Of a stretch of DNA of 23,938 bases, positions 13,504-21,089 are shown piece after piece. Positions within the stretch are counted from its first letter, which is position 1. Every line of letters begins with the position of its first letter. Below the pieces are notes generated by a model. It did not search any database. It was not told the origin of the DNA and saw only the letters and a program-made list of their open reading frames with translations. The position numbers and the translations under genes were made by a program. Origin of the DNA: LMEP-6097 sp049314535 (lineage in GTDB: Bacteria; Cyanobacteriota; Vampirovibrionia; LMEP-6097); NCBI GenBank assembly GCA_049314535.1, contig JBMOEX010000026.1, positions 1-23,938 of the forward strand, given 5' to 3'.

Positions 13504-14512
13504 TAATATCTTTAAAAGACGTTTTGATTTTGTTAATAATATCAGCCTCTATAAGCAGCTTTGCATGCTTCGCTGCGTTCTTTATGGCTTCAGCATTAGA
13601 ACTGCCATGAGAGATGATAGATATTTCATTAAGTCCACCGAGCATCGCCCCGCCATAGCTAGAGGGATCGAATTTATCTTTAATTCTATCGAAAGATCCT
13701 TGAGCTTTAAGAATCAATCCAGCAAGCTTAGTTAATAGGGATGAATTGAATTCAGATTTAAAGCTATCAGCCATCATCTTAAGCCCACCTTCAAGAGCTT
13801 TTAAGTGGATGTTTCCAGTGAAACCATCTGCTACTGCGACATCACAGATATCTTTGGTAATATAATTCCCTTCGACATTACCAAAGAAGTTAATAGTTTT
13901 ATCTGCACTTAATGTATCGAAAACCTCTTTGTATAAATCATTTCCCTTGCCTGGCTCTTCACCGATATTCAGTAATCCTATTTTGGGAGACTGTTTGTTA
14001 AAAAGAGCGGTGGCTAAAATCGATCCTAGGCGAGCCACTTGGTGCATCTGCTCTGCTGTAGCAGATACATTAGAACCAGCATCGAGTAATAACATCTTCC
14101 CTGAATTAGTCGGGATAAGGGTGCAGATACAAGGTCTATCAAATCCATCGATTCTTTTAAATTCAAATAAGGAAGCTGCTGTAGCTGCCCCTGTATTGCC
14201 TGCTGAGATTACGGCAGAGGCTTTACCTTCACTAACTAATTTATTTGCGATAACTAAGCTGCTGTCTTTCTTCTGACGAATGGCTTTAGCTGGATTACTG
14301 TCACCCATCTCTATCACTGAGCCTGATTCGATTATTTCGAAATTATCTTTTTCGAAATCAGCAGCGTTCTCTTTTAGAATTTTAGTAATGGCTTCTTTTT
14401 CACCGACTATCAGTGCTTTAATATTAAGCTCTCTGACTGCAAGAAGAGCACCTTTAACTATCTCATCTGGGGCATTATCGCCGCCCATAGCATCAAAGCT
14501 TATGCTTACCAT
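13493..14512 (-). CDS. plsX: phosphate acyltransferase PlsX
   Basis: PlsX makes acyl-phosphate from acyl-ACP at the start of phospholipid synthesis, feeding PlsY; it is a peripheral membrane enzyme. The 339-residue protein starts MVSISFDAMGGDNAPDEIVK, the family signature. It also has SNPAKAIRQKKDSSLVIA, VISAGNTGAATAAS, LLDAGSNV, IGLLNIGEEPGKGN and VADGFTGNIHLK, all typical. It starts two bases after the gyrA stop, so the two are one operon. Its final codons (GTC GTG TAG) are contributed by dispersed repeat copy D, so the native C-terminus may have been altered slightly. PlsX is often beside rpmF or fab genes; the gyrA neighbourhood is unusual. Confidence 0.96.
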   Translation of the reverse strand: MVSISFDAMGGDNAPDEIVKGALLAVRELNIKALIVGEKEAITKILKENAADFEKDNFEIIESGSVIEMGDSNPAKAIRQKKDSSLVIANKLVSEGKASAVISAGNTGAATAASLFEFKRIDGFDRPCICTLIPTNSGKMLLLDAGSNVSATAEQMHQVARLGSILATALFNKQSPKIGLLNIGEEPGKGNDLYKEVFDTLSADKTINFFGNVEGNYITKDICDVAVADGFTGNIHLKALEGGLKMMADSFKSEFNSSLLTKLAGLILKAQGSFDRIKDKFDPSSYGGAMLGGLNEISIISHGSSNAEAIKNAAKHAKLLIEADIINKIKTSFKDIRVV

Positions 14513-14514
14513 AA

Positions 14515-17079
14515 TTACATATTTTCGTCGTCAACTGCTACAAAATCATCCATCGGGTCCATCTCTTCTGGCATGCTGTCGTTAGACAGCGGATCAAGGT
14601 TATTATCCTCAAGGACTGATTCTTCGATACTTGTAATTTTATTAACAGAAATTACAGAATCATTATTATCCATATTCTGAACCTTAACTCCAGTGGCCAT
14701 ACGTCCTTGCTGAGATATATTCTCCGCCATCTGTCTGACTATGACACCATTTGAGGTGGCGATCATAAATTCTTGTTTACTTTCGATATTAATTAAGCAA
14801 GCCATTTTACTATTCGGTGATTTAAATTTAATAGCGATAAGACCGAGTCCACCTCTACCTTGTACTCTAAATTCACCGATCTTAACTCGCTTACCGTAGC
14901 CATCATTCGTAATAATCAGAAGATCTATATTCTCATTATTAGAAGGTACTATGTCGAAGCCGACTAAATAATCACCTTCACGCATACTAATGGCTCTAAC
15001 CCCTCTAGCAGCACGTCCCATTCCTCTAACTTCATCTTCGTCATAGCGAATGACCATGCCATCTGCGGTACCTAAAACTAAAGTCTTAGTACCATCGGTT
15101 ACTCTAACCCAATTTAGAGAATCATTATCATCTAAATTCAGTGCTACTATTCCAGATTTTCTTACAGATTCAAACTCCGATAGAGCAGTCTTCTTAATTA
15201 CTCCCTGGGAAGTAAGCATGGTTAAGTAATGCCCTTCATCAAAAATACTTATAGGAAGAACAGCTGTAATCGACTCGTCTGGCTTAACAGCTATTAAATT
15301 AACTAAGGCTTGACCTTTATGCTGGCGGCTTCCTTCGACTACGTCAAATACTTTAGCGCTATAAACTAATCCCTTATTCGTAAAGAATAAAAGCGTGTCA
15401 TGCATGGAAGTCGAGAAGAAGTCCTGAAGATCATCTTCATCTCTAGTCTTAATACCACCTTTACCTTTAGTAGCTCTTCTCTGTCTTTCAAAAGTTTCTA
15501 GTGGGATGCGTTTTATATAACCCTGTCTAGTAAGGAAGAGAACCATACGCTCATTTGCAATAAGGTCTTCCATGTTTAACTCACCTTGCTCGCTGGTTAT
15601 TTTTGTTCTTCTCTCATCACCATATTTTTCAATTAGTTCTCTAGACTGCTTTTTAACTTCTTCTAAAATCAAGTCTCTTCTTGATAAAAGGTTTTTAAGT
15701 TCAGCTATCAGTCTAGTTAGCTCTTCATGTTCATTTTCGATCTTCTCATGCTCTAAACCAGTTAAGCGTCTTAACTGCATCTCAAGAATGGCATTAGCCT
15801 GTTCTAGGCTGAGTTCGAATTTCTCGATTAAACCTTGTCTAGCTGAGTCACTGGATTCAGATTCTTTAATAAGGGCAATTACTGCATCAATATTAGCTAG
15901 TGCTTTTAGTAAGCCCATTAATATATGGTCTCTAGCTATCGCTTTATTTAAATCAAATTGAGCTTTGCGGGTTATTACTTCTACTCTGAATTCTATAAAT
16001 TCTCTAAGTATAGGTAATAAGCCAAGCTGTCTAGGCTTGCCTTTTACAAGGGCTACTATATTTACAGAAAAATTCTGCTGTAATGGAGTGAATTTAAGAA
16101 GATTATTCGCTATTACATTTGCGTTAGCATCTTTCTTTAATTTAATAACTATTCTAGTACCTTGTCTACCAGTTTCATCATTCGCATCAGCAATACCAGT
16201 AAGCCTTTCTGCTTTAACCAGCTCAGCTACTTTGCTAACGAAAGCTTCTGCTCCGACAAGATAAGGTAACTCGGTAATAACTATAGATTGGCGACCTTTG
16301 TCATTTTCTTCAATAACATAGGTTCCTTTTTGAGTGACAGAACCTCTACCTGTTTCAAAGTATTCTCTGATACCTTGGCGGCCTACTATAGTACAGCCTG
16401 CTGGAAAATCTGGACCCTTAATGATTTTCAAAAGCTCATCTATGCTTAGTTCTGGATTATCTACTAAAGCTATAAGTCCTTCCATTACTTCTTTTAAGTT
16501 ATGCGGAGGAATATTAGTCGCCATACCAACTGCGATACCCGTACCACCATTTAAAAGTAAATTAGGTATTTTAGATGGAAGTACTTCTGGTTCCTGTAAT
16601 GAGCCATCGAAGTTATCTGTGAAATTTACGGTTTCTGATTCTATGTCAGAGAGAGCTTCTACTGAGATTTTTTGAAGCTTCGCTTCCGTATATCTCATCG
16701 CAGCAGGCCCATCATCAAGGCTACCAAAGTTACCATGACCATCAATTAACATGTACCTAGAACTGAATGGCTGAGCCATTCTTACTAAAGAGTCATACAC
16801 GGCTGTATCGCCGTGAGGATGATATTTACCTAAAACTTCACCAACTATACGGGCACATTTTTTAAATGGCTTATCTGGATACATATTCATGTCATGCATC
16901 GCGTAAAGTATTCTTCTGTGAACTGGCTTCAACCCGTCTCTCACGTCTGGAATAGCCCTAGAGACTATAACTGACATCGCATAAGAGATGAAACTTTTAG
17001 TCATTTCATCCTGAACATTAATATCAACGGTTTTTCCGCCGTTACGGAAAGATTCTTCTGCTGCGCCTGAACTTGTCAT
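14515..17079 (-). CDS. gyrA: DNA gyrase subunit A
   Basis: GyrA is the breakage-reunion subunit of gyrase, which negatively supercoils DNA with GyrB. The 854-residue protein has ISYAMSVIVSRAIPDVRDGLKPVHRRILYAM (~31-61). The QRDR segment is HPHGDTAVYDSLVRMAQPF, with Thr92 and Asp96 at the E. coli Ser83/Asp87 positions. The catalytic Tyr130 is in AAMRYTEAK. The coiled coil is at ~440-490, and the C-terminal beta-pinwheel starts near 505. The GyrA box QRRATKGKG (533-541) identifies gyrase rather than ParC. An acidic tail (EEMDPMDDFVAVDDENM) is also present. Thr92 is a common wild-type residue in many phyla, so it says nothing about resistance. No Shine-Dalgarno is evident before the ATG. It is co-transcribed with plsX. 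Confidence 0.97.
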   Translation of the reverse strand: MTSSGAAEESFRNGGKTVDINVQDEMTKSFISYAMSVIVSRAIPDVRDGLKPVHRRILYAMHDMNMYPDKPFKKCARIVGEVLGKYHPHGDTAVYDSLVRMAQPFSSRYMLIDGHGNFGSLDDGPAAMRYTEAKLQKISVEALSDIESETVNFTDNFDGSLQEPEVLPSKIPNLLLNGGTGIAVGMATNIPPHNLKEVMEGLIALVDNPELSIDELLKIIKGPDFPAGCTIVGRQGIREYFETGRGSVTQKGTYVIEENDKGRQSIVITELPYLVGAEAFVSKVAELVKAERLTGIADANDETGRQGTRIVIKLKKDANANVIANNLLKFTPLQQNFSVNIVALVKGKPRQLGLLPILREFIEFRVEVITRKAQFDLNKAIARDHILMGLLKALANIDAVIALIKESESSDSARQGLIEKFELSLEQANAILEMQLRRLTGLEHEKIENEHEELTRLIAELKNLLSRRDLILEEVKKQSRELIEKYGDERRTKITSEQGELNMEDLIANERMVLFLTRQGYIKRIPLETFERQRRATKGKGGIKTRDEDDLQDFFSTSMHDTLLFFTNKGLVYSAKVFDVVEGSRQHKGQALVNLIAVKPDESITAVLPISIFDEGHYLTMLTSQGVIKKTALSEFESVRKSGIVALNLDDNDSLNWVRVTDGTKTLVLGTADGMVIRYDEDEVRGMGRAARGVRAISMREGDYLVGFDIVPSNNENIDLLIITNDGYGKRVKIGEFRVQGRGGLGLIAIKFKSPNSKMACLINIESKQEFMIATSNGVIVRQMAENISQQGRMATGVKVQNMDNNDSVISVNKITSIEESVLEDNNLDPLSNDSMPEEMDPMDDFVAVDDENM

Positions 17080-17186
17080 AAATAATTGGGGTGTAGATTT
17101 TGATTATACTATTTTTTCAAACATTGTAATAATCATTAGGAGAACTGGTGAAAATAACTTTAATCTCATGTGCTGTTACTATCATT

Positions 17187-17220
17187 AAAAAAAATAGCGA
17201 GATGTATGTCTCGCTATTTT
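17187..17220 (-). terminator. rho-independent terminator of the HU gene
   Basis: A perfect 12-bp stem (17191-17202 / 17209-17220; AAAATAGCGAGA on the + strand) encloses a 6-base loop. On the minus strand it is followed by a run of eight T. It lies 43 bases after the HU stop and before gyrA. It could also work in the other direction, but no + strand gene reaches it. The rest of 17080-17186 shows nothing recognisable. Confidence 0.9.
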
Positions 17221-17263
17221 TGTAGATATTGAAATTAAAAGTGTATTAACGCTTTTAATCGAA

Positions 17264-17539
17264 CTAAGAATTAACAGCTTCTTTAAACTGTTTTCCTGGA
17301 GAGAATCCTGGAACGTCACATGCAGGGATCTGTATTTTTTGACCGTTCTGTGGGTTTCTTCCTTCTCTTTCTTTTCTATGGCGTTTTTCAAATGTACCAA
17401 AGCCAGTTAGAGTTACCTTTTCTCCAGCTTTAACACTATTTTTTACGACTTCAATGAAAGAAGCAAGCATTGTATCAACTTGTTTCTGAGTCATTTGAGT
17501 CTCTTCGGCGATCTTCGCAACCAATTCAGCTCTATTCAT
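17264..17539 (-). CDS. HU family DNA-binding protein
   Basis: HU is a small nucleoid protein that bends DNA non-specifically as a dimer. The 91-residue protein has the dimerising helices MNRAELVAKIAEETQMTQKQ to about residue 38 and the core GEKVTLTGFGTFEKRHRKERE. The arm segment is GRNPQNGQKIQIPACDVPGFSPGKQFKEAV, where the usual 'GRNPxTGxxIxIPA' is clear and the conserved proline at the tip is present. Length and motifs match HU rather than IHF, though the two cannot be fully separated by sequence alone. Expression signals are the clearest in the window: promoter at 17585-17614, AAGGAG at 17549-17554 nine bases before the ATG, and a strong terminator. Confidence 0.96.
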   Translation of the reverse strand: MNRAELVAKIAEETQMTQKQVDTMLASFIEVVKNSVKAGEKVTLTGFGTFEKRHRKEREGRNPQNGQKIQIPACDVPGFSPGKQFKEAVNS

Positions 17540-17584
17540 CTAATTTATCTCCTTAATTAGTGCTCTTAAACTAACTATCCTGTG

Positions 17585-17614
17585 ATTATAAATGCAAAAA
17601 CTCAATTAGTACAA
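17585..17614 (-). promoter_or_regulatory. promoter of the HU gene
   Basis: On the minus strand TTGTAC (17609-17614), an 18-base spacer and a perfect TATAAT (17585-17590) form a sigma-70-type promoter. It gives a leader of about 38 bases that contains the AAGGAG ribosome binding site. Confidence 0.6.
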
Positions 17615-17664
17615 GAAGATTTTTTCAAAAATGTTAAAAATGCTAGAATTTTAAGCTAGTGGCA

Positions 17665-17683
17665 GAGGAAAGGTAAGCTACCT
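17665..17683 (+). promoter_or_regulatory. ribosome binding site with a small hairpin
   Basis: GAGGAAAGG (17665-17673) is the only purine-rich site before the ATG at 17688. Its last AGG is also the start of a perfect 5-bp hairpin, AGGTA (17671-17675) / TACCT (17679-17683). The hairpin could either hide the AGG or bring GAGGAAA to a better distance from the ATG. A TAGAAT at 17644-17649 is a possible -10 box. Confidence 0.4.
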
Positions 17684-17687
17684 GACC

Positions 17688-18695
17688 ATGGATAATTCTT
17701 CATCATCATTATCTTCAATAAATAACTCAAACTTCTCTCATAGAATTAGAGATCCTCGCTTGAAGCCTAATATTTCTTCACATGATTTTTTAAATGATAG
17801 TAATCGAATAATTAGAACTGACAGATTTTTACATATCGTTGATGATTATTCAAGAAGATTAGAAGAATATGGAACGAGGATGCAAGTATCCACGGCAACT
17901 ATTTCTAAGGCTTTAGGGGATATATTACTTTTATATCCTAATCAAACTTTTACCTATGATGAGCTTTTTAATTATGTTTTAGAGGCAATGAATACTAAGA
18001 ATCTTTTAAATAAGCCTTTATTAGATGAAAGTACTCGTATTAAGCCAGCGGAGAAAGCTATTCATCGTGATGAATATTCGCATCAGCCAATTTATAAAGA
18101 TTTTTCTCATGAAATTAATTTAGTATCAGCTGCTGGAGCAGATCGAGAGCAGTTGAGGTTGCCGAAAGCCTTGATTCCAGAAGATCGTACTAACTTTGAC
18201 TCTATGTCTAAAAATGTTTTAAGTAATAAAAATTTTGCTTCATGGTTATTAGCTAGCCCACCTGCACTCGCTAGCATGATGACGAAGAGAGATTATACGA
18301 ATATGCTCTCAGCAATGATGAATAAAAATGTTTTAGATAAATCCTCACCGCTCTTTATTGCTCAGATGGGTAGTTTAGTGGCTCAGTTATTAAAATTAAA
18401 GCAAGGGAAAACGAATACTACTGCTGGAATTGAAGAAGAACGAAAATTAGAGGAGATTATTCAAGAAGATAAAGTTAGCTCTGCGGAGCATACACACAGC
18501 ATTGTGGATAGTGTTAAGGATGTAATTAATACTATCCCAATAAAATCTGTCAAAGATTTTCTATTAGAAGCAGAGAGATTTGTTGAAGAAGAGATAGCTT
18601 TATTTTACTCAATTCAAAAGAGTATAGAGAGAGAGATTCTTAATCAAGTGAAGAAGAAAGTTGAAAATCAAGTGAAGAAGAAAGTTAAAAAATAA
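17688..18695 (+). CDS. hypothetical protein with charged helical C-terminus
   Basis: I do not recognise this 335-residue protein. It begins with a Ser/Asn-rich, probably disordered stretch (MDNSSSSLSSINNSN). Residues ~45-110 look helical and soluble, with one 'YPNQTFTYDELFNYVLEAM' segment. Residues ~200-240 are rich in Met, Ala and Leu (SWLLASPPALASMMTKRD, LSAMMNKN). From ~250 the chain is strongly charged and coiled-coil-like. The end is two copies of NQVKKKVE/K from a 24-base tandem repeat. There is no signal peptide and no convincing membrane helix. It overlaps the O-methyltransferase by one base (TAATG), so the two are translationally coupled; a joint role is possible but nothing shows it. 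Confidence 0.8.
   Translation: MDNSSSSLSSINNSNFSHRIRDPRLKPNISSHDFLNDSNRIIRTDRFLHIVDDYSRRLEEYGTRMQVSTATISKALGDILLLYPNQTFTYDELFNYVLEAMNTKNLLNKPLLDESTRIKPAEKAIHRDEYSHQPIYKDFSHEINLVSAAGADREQLRLPKALIPEDRTNFDSMSKNVLSNKNFASWLLASPPALASMMTKRDYTNMLSAMMNKNVLDKSSPLFIAQMGSLVAQLLKLKQGKTNTTAGIEEERKLEEIIQEDKVSSAEHTHSIVDSVKDVINTIPIKSVKDFLLEAERFVEEEIALFYSIQKSIEREILNQVKKKVENQVKKKVKK
18642..18687 (+). repeat. 24-bp tandem repeat at the end of the hypothetical gene
   Basis: Two units starting AATCAAGTGAAGAAGAAAGT (18642 and 18666) are nearly identical. They encode NQVKKKVE and NQVKKKVK, so the basic tail could vary in length in steps of eight residues. Confidence 0.75.
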
Positions 18696-19384
18696 TGTCT
18701 GATTTTAGAGGCGGTGTTGCTGATTATATTTCAGAAACTTTTAAATTAGAAGATGAGATTTTAAAAGATATAATTAAGCAGCAGAGTTTGGCTTCTGGAC
18801 CTATGATGAATATTGGTCCAGATCAAGGTAAGCTTATAGAGCTTTTAATTAAAATTCATAAACCTCAAAGAGTCTTAGAGATTGGTTCCTATTTTGGTTA
18901 CAGTGCTGTTTGGTTAGCCCGAGCTTTAAAAGCGAATGTATCTCAGGCGGGCGAAAACGCAGAAATTGGAGTTTCGGTACACGCTCTACTCACGTGTCTA
19001 GAGAAATCTAGCAAGCAAATACCTATTATTAAAGACAATCTTGAGAAAGCTGGCTTGAGTTCTATTACAGAAGTTCTTGAAGGGGATGCTATAGATTTTT
19101 TAAAAAAGCAAGCAGTAGATAGTTTTGATCTTATATTTATTGATGCTGATAAAGCTAGTTATCCTCACTATTTTACTTTTGCTGAAAAAATACTAAGGTC
19201 TGGTGGATTGCTTCTTGTTGATAATGTTTTGGGGCTTTATGATTCAGAGGTTCTGGACCTAGCAAATAATGATCCACGAATATTAGCGATTCGCAAATTT
19301 AATGAAATGCTTGCTGCTTCTGAAATCTTTGATAGTACGATTCTGAGTATTCAATCAGGGCTTGCGATTGCTGTGAAGAAGTAA
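18695..19384 (+). CDS. SAM-dependent O-methyltransferase (family 3) with a repeat-derived insert
   Basis: This 229-residue enzyme is of the class I family-3 O-methyltransferase type (caffeoyl-CoA OMT-like). It has motif I VLEIGSYFGYSAVWLARAL (60-78), the metal-site motif LIFIDADKASYPHYF (~149-163), LRSGGLLLVDNVL (~168-180) and a short GLAIAVKK end. The substrate is unknown; relatives methylate catechols or other small molecules, or sometimes tRNA. Between ARAL and the expected acidic 'EKS' of strand 2 there are about 24 residues where relatives usually have eight or nine. The extra part (roughly 82-97, SQAGENAEIGVSVHA) is encoded by dispersed repeat copy E, inserted in frame. The SAM-binding residues on both sides remain, so the enzyme may still work. 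It is coupled to the upstream hypothetical gene. Confidence 0.9.
   Translation: MSDFRGGVADYISETFKLEDEILKDIIKQQSLASGPMMNIGPDQGKLIELLIKIHKPQRVLEIGSYFGYSAVWLARALKANVSQAGENAEIGVSVHALLTCLEKSSKQIPIIKDNLEKAGLSSITEVLEGDAIDFLKKQAVDSFDLIFIDADKASYPHYFTFAEKILRSGGLLLVDNVLGLYDSEVLDLANNDPRILAIRKFNEMLAASEIFDSTILSIQSGLAIAVKK
18950..18987. repeat. dispersed element, copy E, inside the O-methyltransferase
   Basis: CGAAAACGCAGAAATTGGAG, continuing TTTCGGTACACG (18952-18983), is identical to copy F except for one base. It is read in frame as GENAEIGVSVH. The TAG found in the arms of other copies is here changed to GTA, so no stop arises. The left inverted arm is degraded. Confidence 0.8.
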
Positions 19385-19424
19385 GTTTTAGAGACTGCTG
19401 TGGGCAAAGCTAGGTCTCGCTTAT

Positions 19425-19475
19425 GGGCGTGTAGCCAAACGAAAACGCAGAAATTGGAGTTTCGCTACACGTCCC
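19425..19475. repeat. dispersed inverted-end element, copy F (most complete)
   Basis: The ends GGGCGTGTAGCCAAAC (19425-19440) and GTTTCGCTACACGTCCC (19459-19475) pair over about 15 positions. They enclose GAAAACGCAGAAATTGGA. It lies between the convergent O-methyltransferase and panC. To its left a GAGAC (19391-19395) / GTCTC (19414-19418) pair and GAGACTGCTG may be a neighbouring element or terminator stem. Confidence 0.8.
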
Positions 19476-19487
19476 TTATAAGCTTGA

Positions 19488-20282
19488 TTATGCTGGCATG
19501 TTATCAATCAATCTCACACCGTCTATTCTTGCTGCAATAAGTATTCTTGACCAGTGGTATTCGAGGTAGTCAAGTTCAAAGCCACTGTTAATAAACTTTT
19601 CCTTGTAAGAATTAATAATTCTTTGAATTCCTTTGTCGGGCATTGTCCTTATTTCTTCTGACATGCTGCTGAGGTTTTTATAAATTTCATCGGCTTTTAA
19701 TCTAGAGCTTTGATTTAGATAAACATTTCTTGAACTCATTGCTAGACCTGATTCTTCTCTAAGAATCTCTGCTGCTAAGATTTTGACATTTAAAGAAAGA
19801 TCATTTACCATCGCTTCGATAATCTTTAACTGTTGATAATCTTTTTCACCAAATACTGCGTAGTCAGGCTCTATCAGTTCAAAAAGATAATTAACTATGG
19901 TTACAACTCCATCAAAATGGCCTTTTCGGAATTTCCCACAGAGTATATTTGCTAGTTTAGGCTCAGCAGAGACTTGTTTGATTTTCAGAAGCTCATCTTT
20001 GGTGAAACTAGGATAAAAAAGGTAGTCTACTTTTTTATTTTCCAGTAAAGCTATGTCTTGATCTATATTGCGAGGATATTTAGTGAAGTCCTCATTTGGA
20101 CCAAACTGTAAGGGGTTTACAAAAATACTTACTATGACATTTTCTGCAACAGAGTTAGCTTGATCAATTAATGATAGATGACCTGCGTGTAAGGCTCCCA
20201 TGGTTGGAACAAAAGCGATGCTTCCTTGCTTGTACTCATTCTTCGCTATTTCTAATTCTTCTAGATTATATAAAATTTTCAT
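19488..20282 (-). CDS. panC: pantothenate synthetase
   Basis: PanC joins pantoate and beta-alanine using ATP to make pantothenate, the coenzyme A precursor. The 264-residue protein has the nucleotidyl-transferase signature FVPTMGALHAGHLSLI (24-39, with His32 and His35). It also has VSIFVNPLQFGPNEDFTKYPR, GKFRKGHFDGVVTIV, YAVFGEKDYQQL and the SSRN motif in GLAMSSRNVYL. These residues cover both the ATP and pantoate sites. It is slightly short at the C-terminus compared with the usual ~280 residues, with a family-atypical ending (RILIAARIDGVRLIDNMPA still fits). It lies 27 bases downstream of yqeK on the same strand and is probably co-transcribed. No panB or panD is in the window. Confidence 0.96.
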   Translation of the reverse strand: MKILYNLEELEIAKNEYKQGSIAFVPTMGALHAGHLSLIDQANSVAENVIVSIFVNPLQFGPNEDFTKYPRNIDQDIALLENKKVDYLFYPSFTKDELLKIKQVSAEPKLANILCGKFRKGHFDGVVTIVNYLFELIEPDYAVFGEKDYQQLKIIEAMVNDLSLNVKILAAEILREESGLAMSSRNVYLNQSSRLKADEIYKNLSSMSEEIRTMPDKGIQRIINSYKEKFINSGFELDYLEYHWSRILIAARIDGVRLIDNMPA

Positions 20283-20309
20283 ACTAATTTTACGGTAATG
20301 AAGATGCTT

Positions 20310-20969
20310 TTATTGTTTATATTTACCGACAATGCTATTCCAAGCGGTAACAGCAAGAGGGTGTATCATTTTCCCAGATTTGAGAGTATCCTGTATTTTC
20401 ACCTGTAAGCCAAAAATTAAAGCTGCTTCTAAATTATGCTCTTTATAAATAAGCTCTCTAATATGTTCTAAATCAGGGTCTCTGTCTAAGTCATCTCTGT
20501 AAGGCTCTGCCATATCTGCTAAGAAAATTATTTTAGAAGCGAATGTCATATTCACTCCCGCGAAAGTATGTTCTCTTATCGCAGACAGTATCACAGTGTC
20601 ATGGATATCTAATTCTTCTTCAGCAAGCATTGCTCCATTGCGAGCATGCAAAAGATTTGGTCTTTCGAGATCTGTAGGATAAACATCTAATCCATAAAAC
20701 TTCGCAAGATGAAGCTGTTCATTATTCTCTAGTTCTTTAGCATAGTCATGTAATAAAGCGGCTGTTTCTATTTTTTTTAAATATTGATCATTTAAAACAG
20801 CTTTTTCTACCCCTAAATCTTGAAGACCTTTCTCTTGCAATGATTTAGCAAAATTCAAGGCTGTCTCTCTCACAGAGAGAGTATGCTTGAATCTGTATTC
20901 TGAAAGGCGTAGCTTCAGGCTTTCTGTAATCTTCTCTAAATCAAGGGATGTCATGGTTCTATTGAGCAA
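20310..20969 (-). CDS. yqeK: YqeK-type HD phosphohydrolase (probable Ap4A hydrolase)
   Basis: This 219-residue HD-domain protein is of the YqeK type. Relatives cleave diadenosine tetraphosphate symmetrically to two ADP. Visible motifs are RFKHTLSVRETA (His29), ALLHDYAKEL (His74-Asp75), LLHARNGAMLAEEELDI, the REHTFAG stretch and IIFLADMAEPYRDD, the usual YqeK end motif. Iron or other divalent metal binding is expected from the His/Asp set. The start is taken as TTG 20967-20969 because AGGAG sits five bases before it. The ATG five codons later (20952-20954) is the alternative but would be 20 bases from that site. It is followed closely by panC. In many bacteria yqeK follows nadD and precedes rsfS; neither is here. 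Confidence 0.88.
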   Translation of the reverse strand: MLNRTMTSLDLEKITESLKLRLSEYRFKHTLSVRETALNFAKSLQEKGLQDLGVEKAVLNDQYLKKIETAALLHDYAKELENNEQLHLAKFYGLDVYPTDLERPNLLHARNGAMLAEEELDIHDTVILSAIREHTFAGVNMTFASKIIFLADMAEPYRDDLDRDPDLEHIRELIYKEHNLEAALIFGLQVKIQDTLKSGKMIHPLAVTAWNSIVGKYKQ

Positions 20970-20974
20970 GTGTG

Positions 20975-20979
20975 CTCCT
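20975..20979 (-). promoter_or_regulatory. ribosome binding site that favours a TTG start for yqeK
   Basis: AGGAG on the minus strand is five bases before TTG and about 20 before the first ATG. A TATACA at 20987-20992 (minus strand) could be the -10 box, placing the site inside a short leader. Confidence 0.5.
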
Positions 20980-21039
20980 GTAATATTGTATAGTAAAGAG
21001 CTGTTAGATACAGAAAATAAAATTCAAAATAGTGGATTC

Positions 21040-21067
21040 AATGAAAACACAGAAAATTGAGTTGTGA
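21040..21067. repeat. dispersed element, copy H (degenerate)
   Basis: TGAAAACACAGAAAATTGAG (from 21042) is a diverged match to CGAAAACGCAGAAATTGGAG of copies E and F, with several mismatches; the CTACACG end is lost. It lies in the 120-base gap between the ThrE-like gene and yqeK. It may be an old copy or chance similarity. Confidence 0.35.
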
Positions 21068-21089
21068 TGATGGGGATAATTTATGATTT

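Noticed and set aside
17185..17400. Alternative minus-strand frame overlapping HU
   Set aside because: It is frame-shifted against a textbook HU gene, runs through its terminator and shows no family resemblance.
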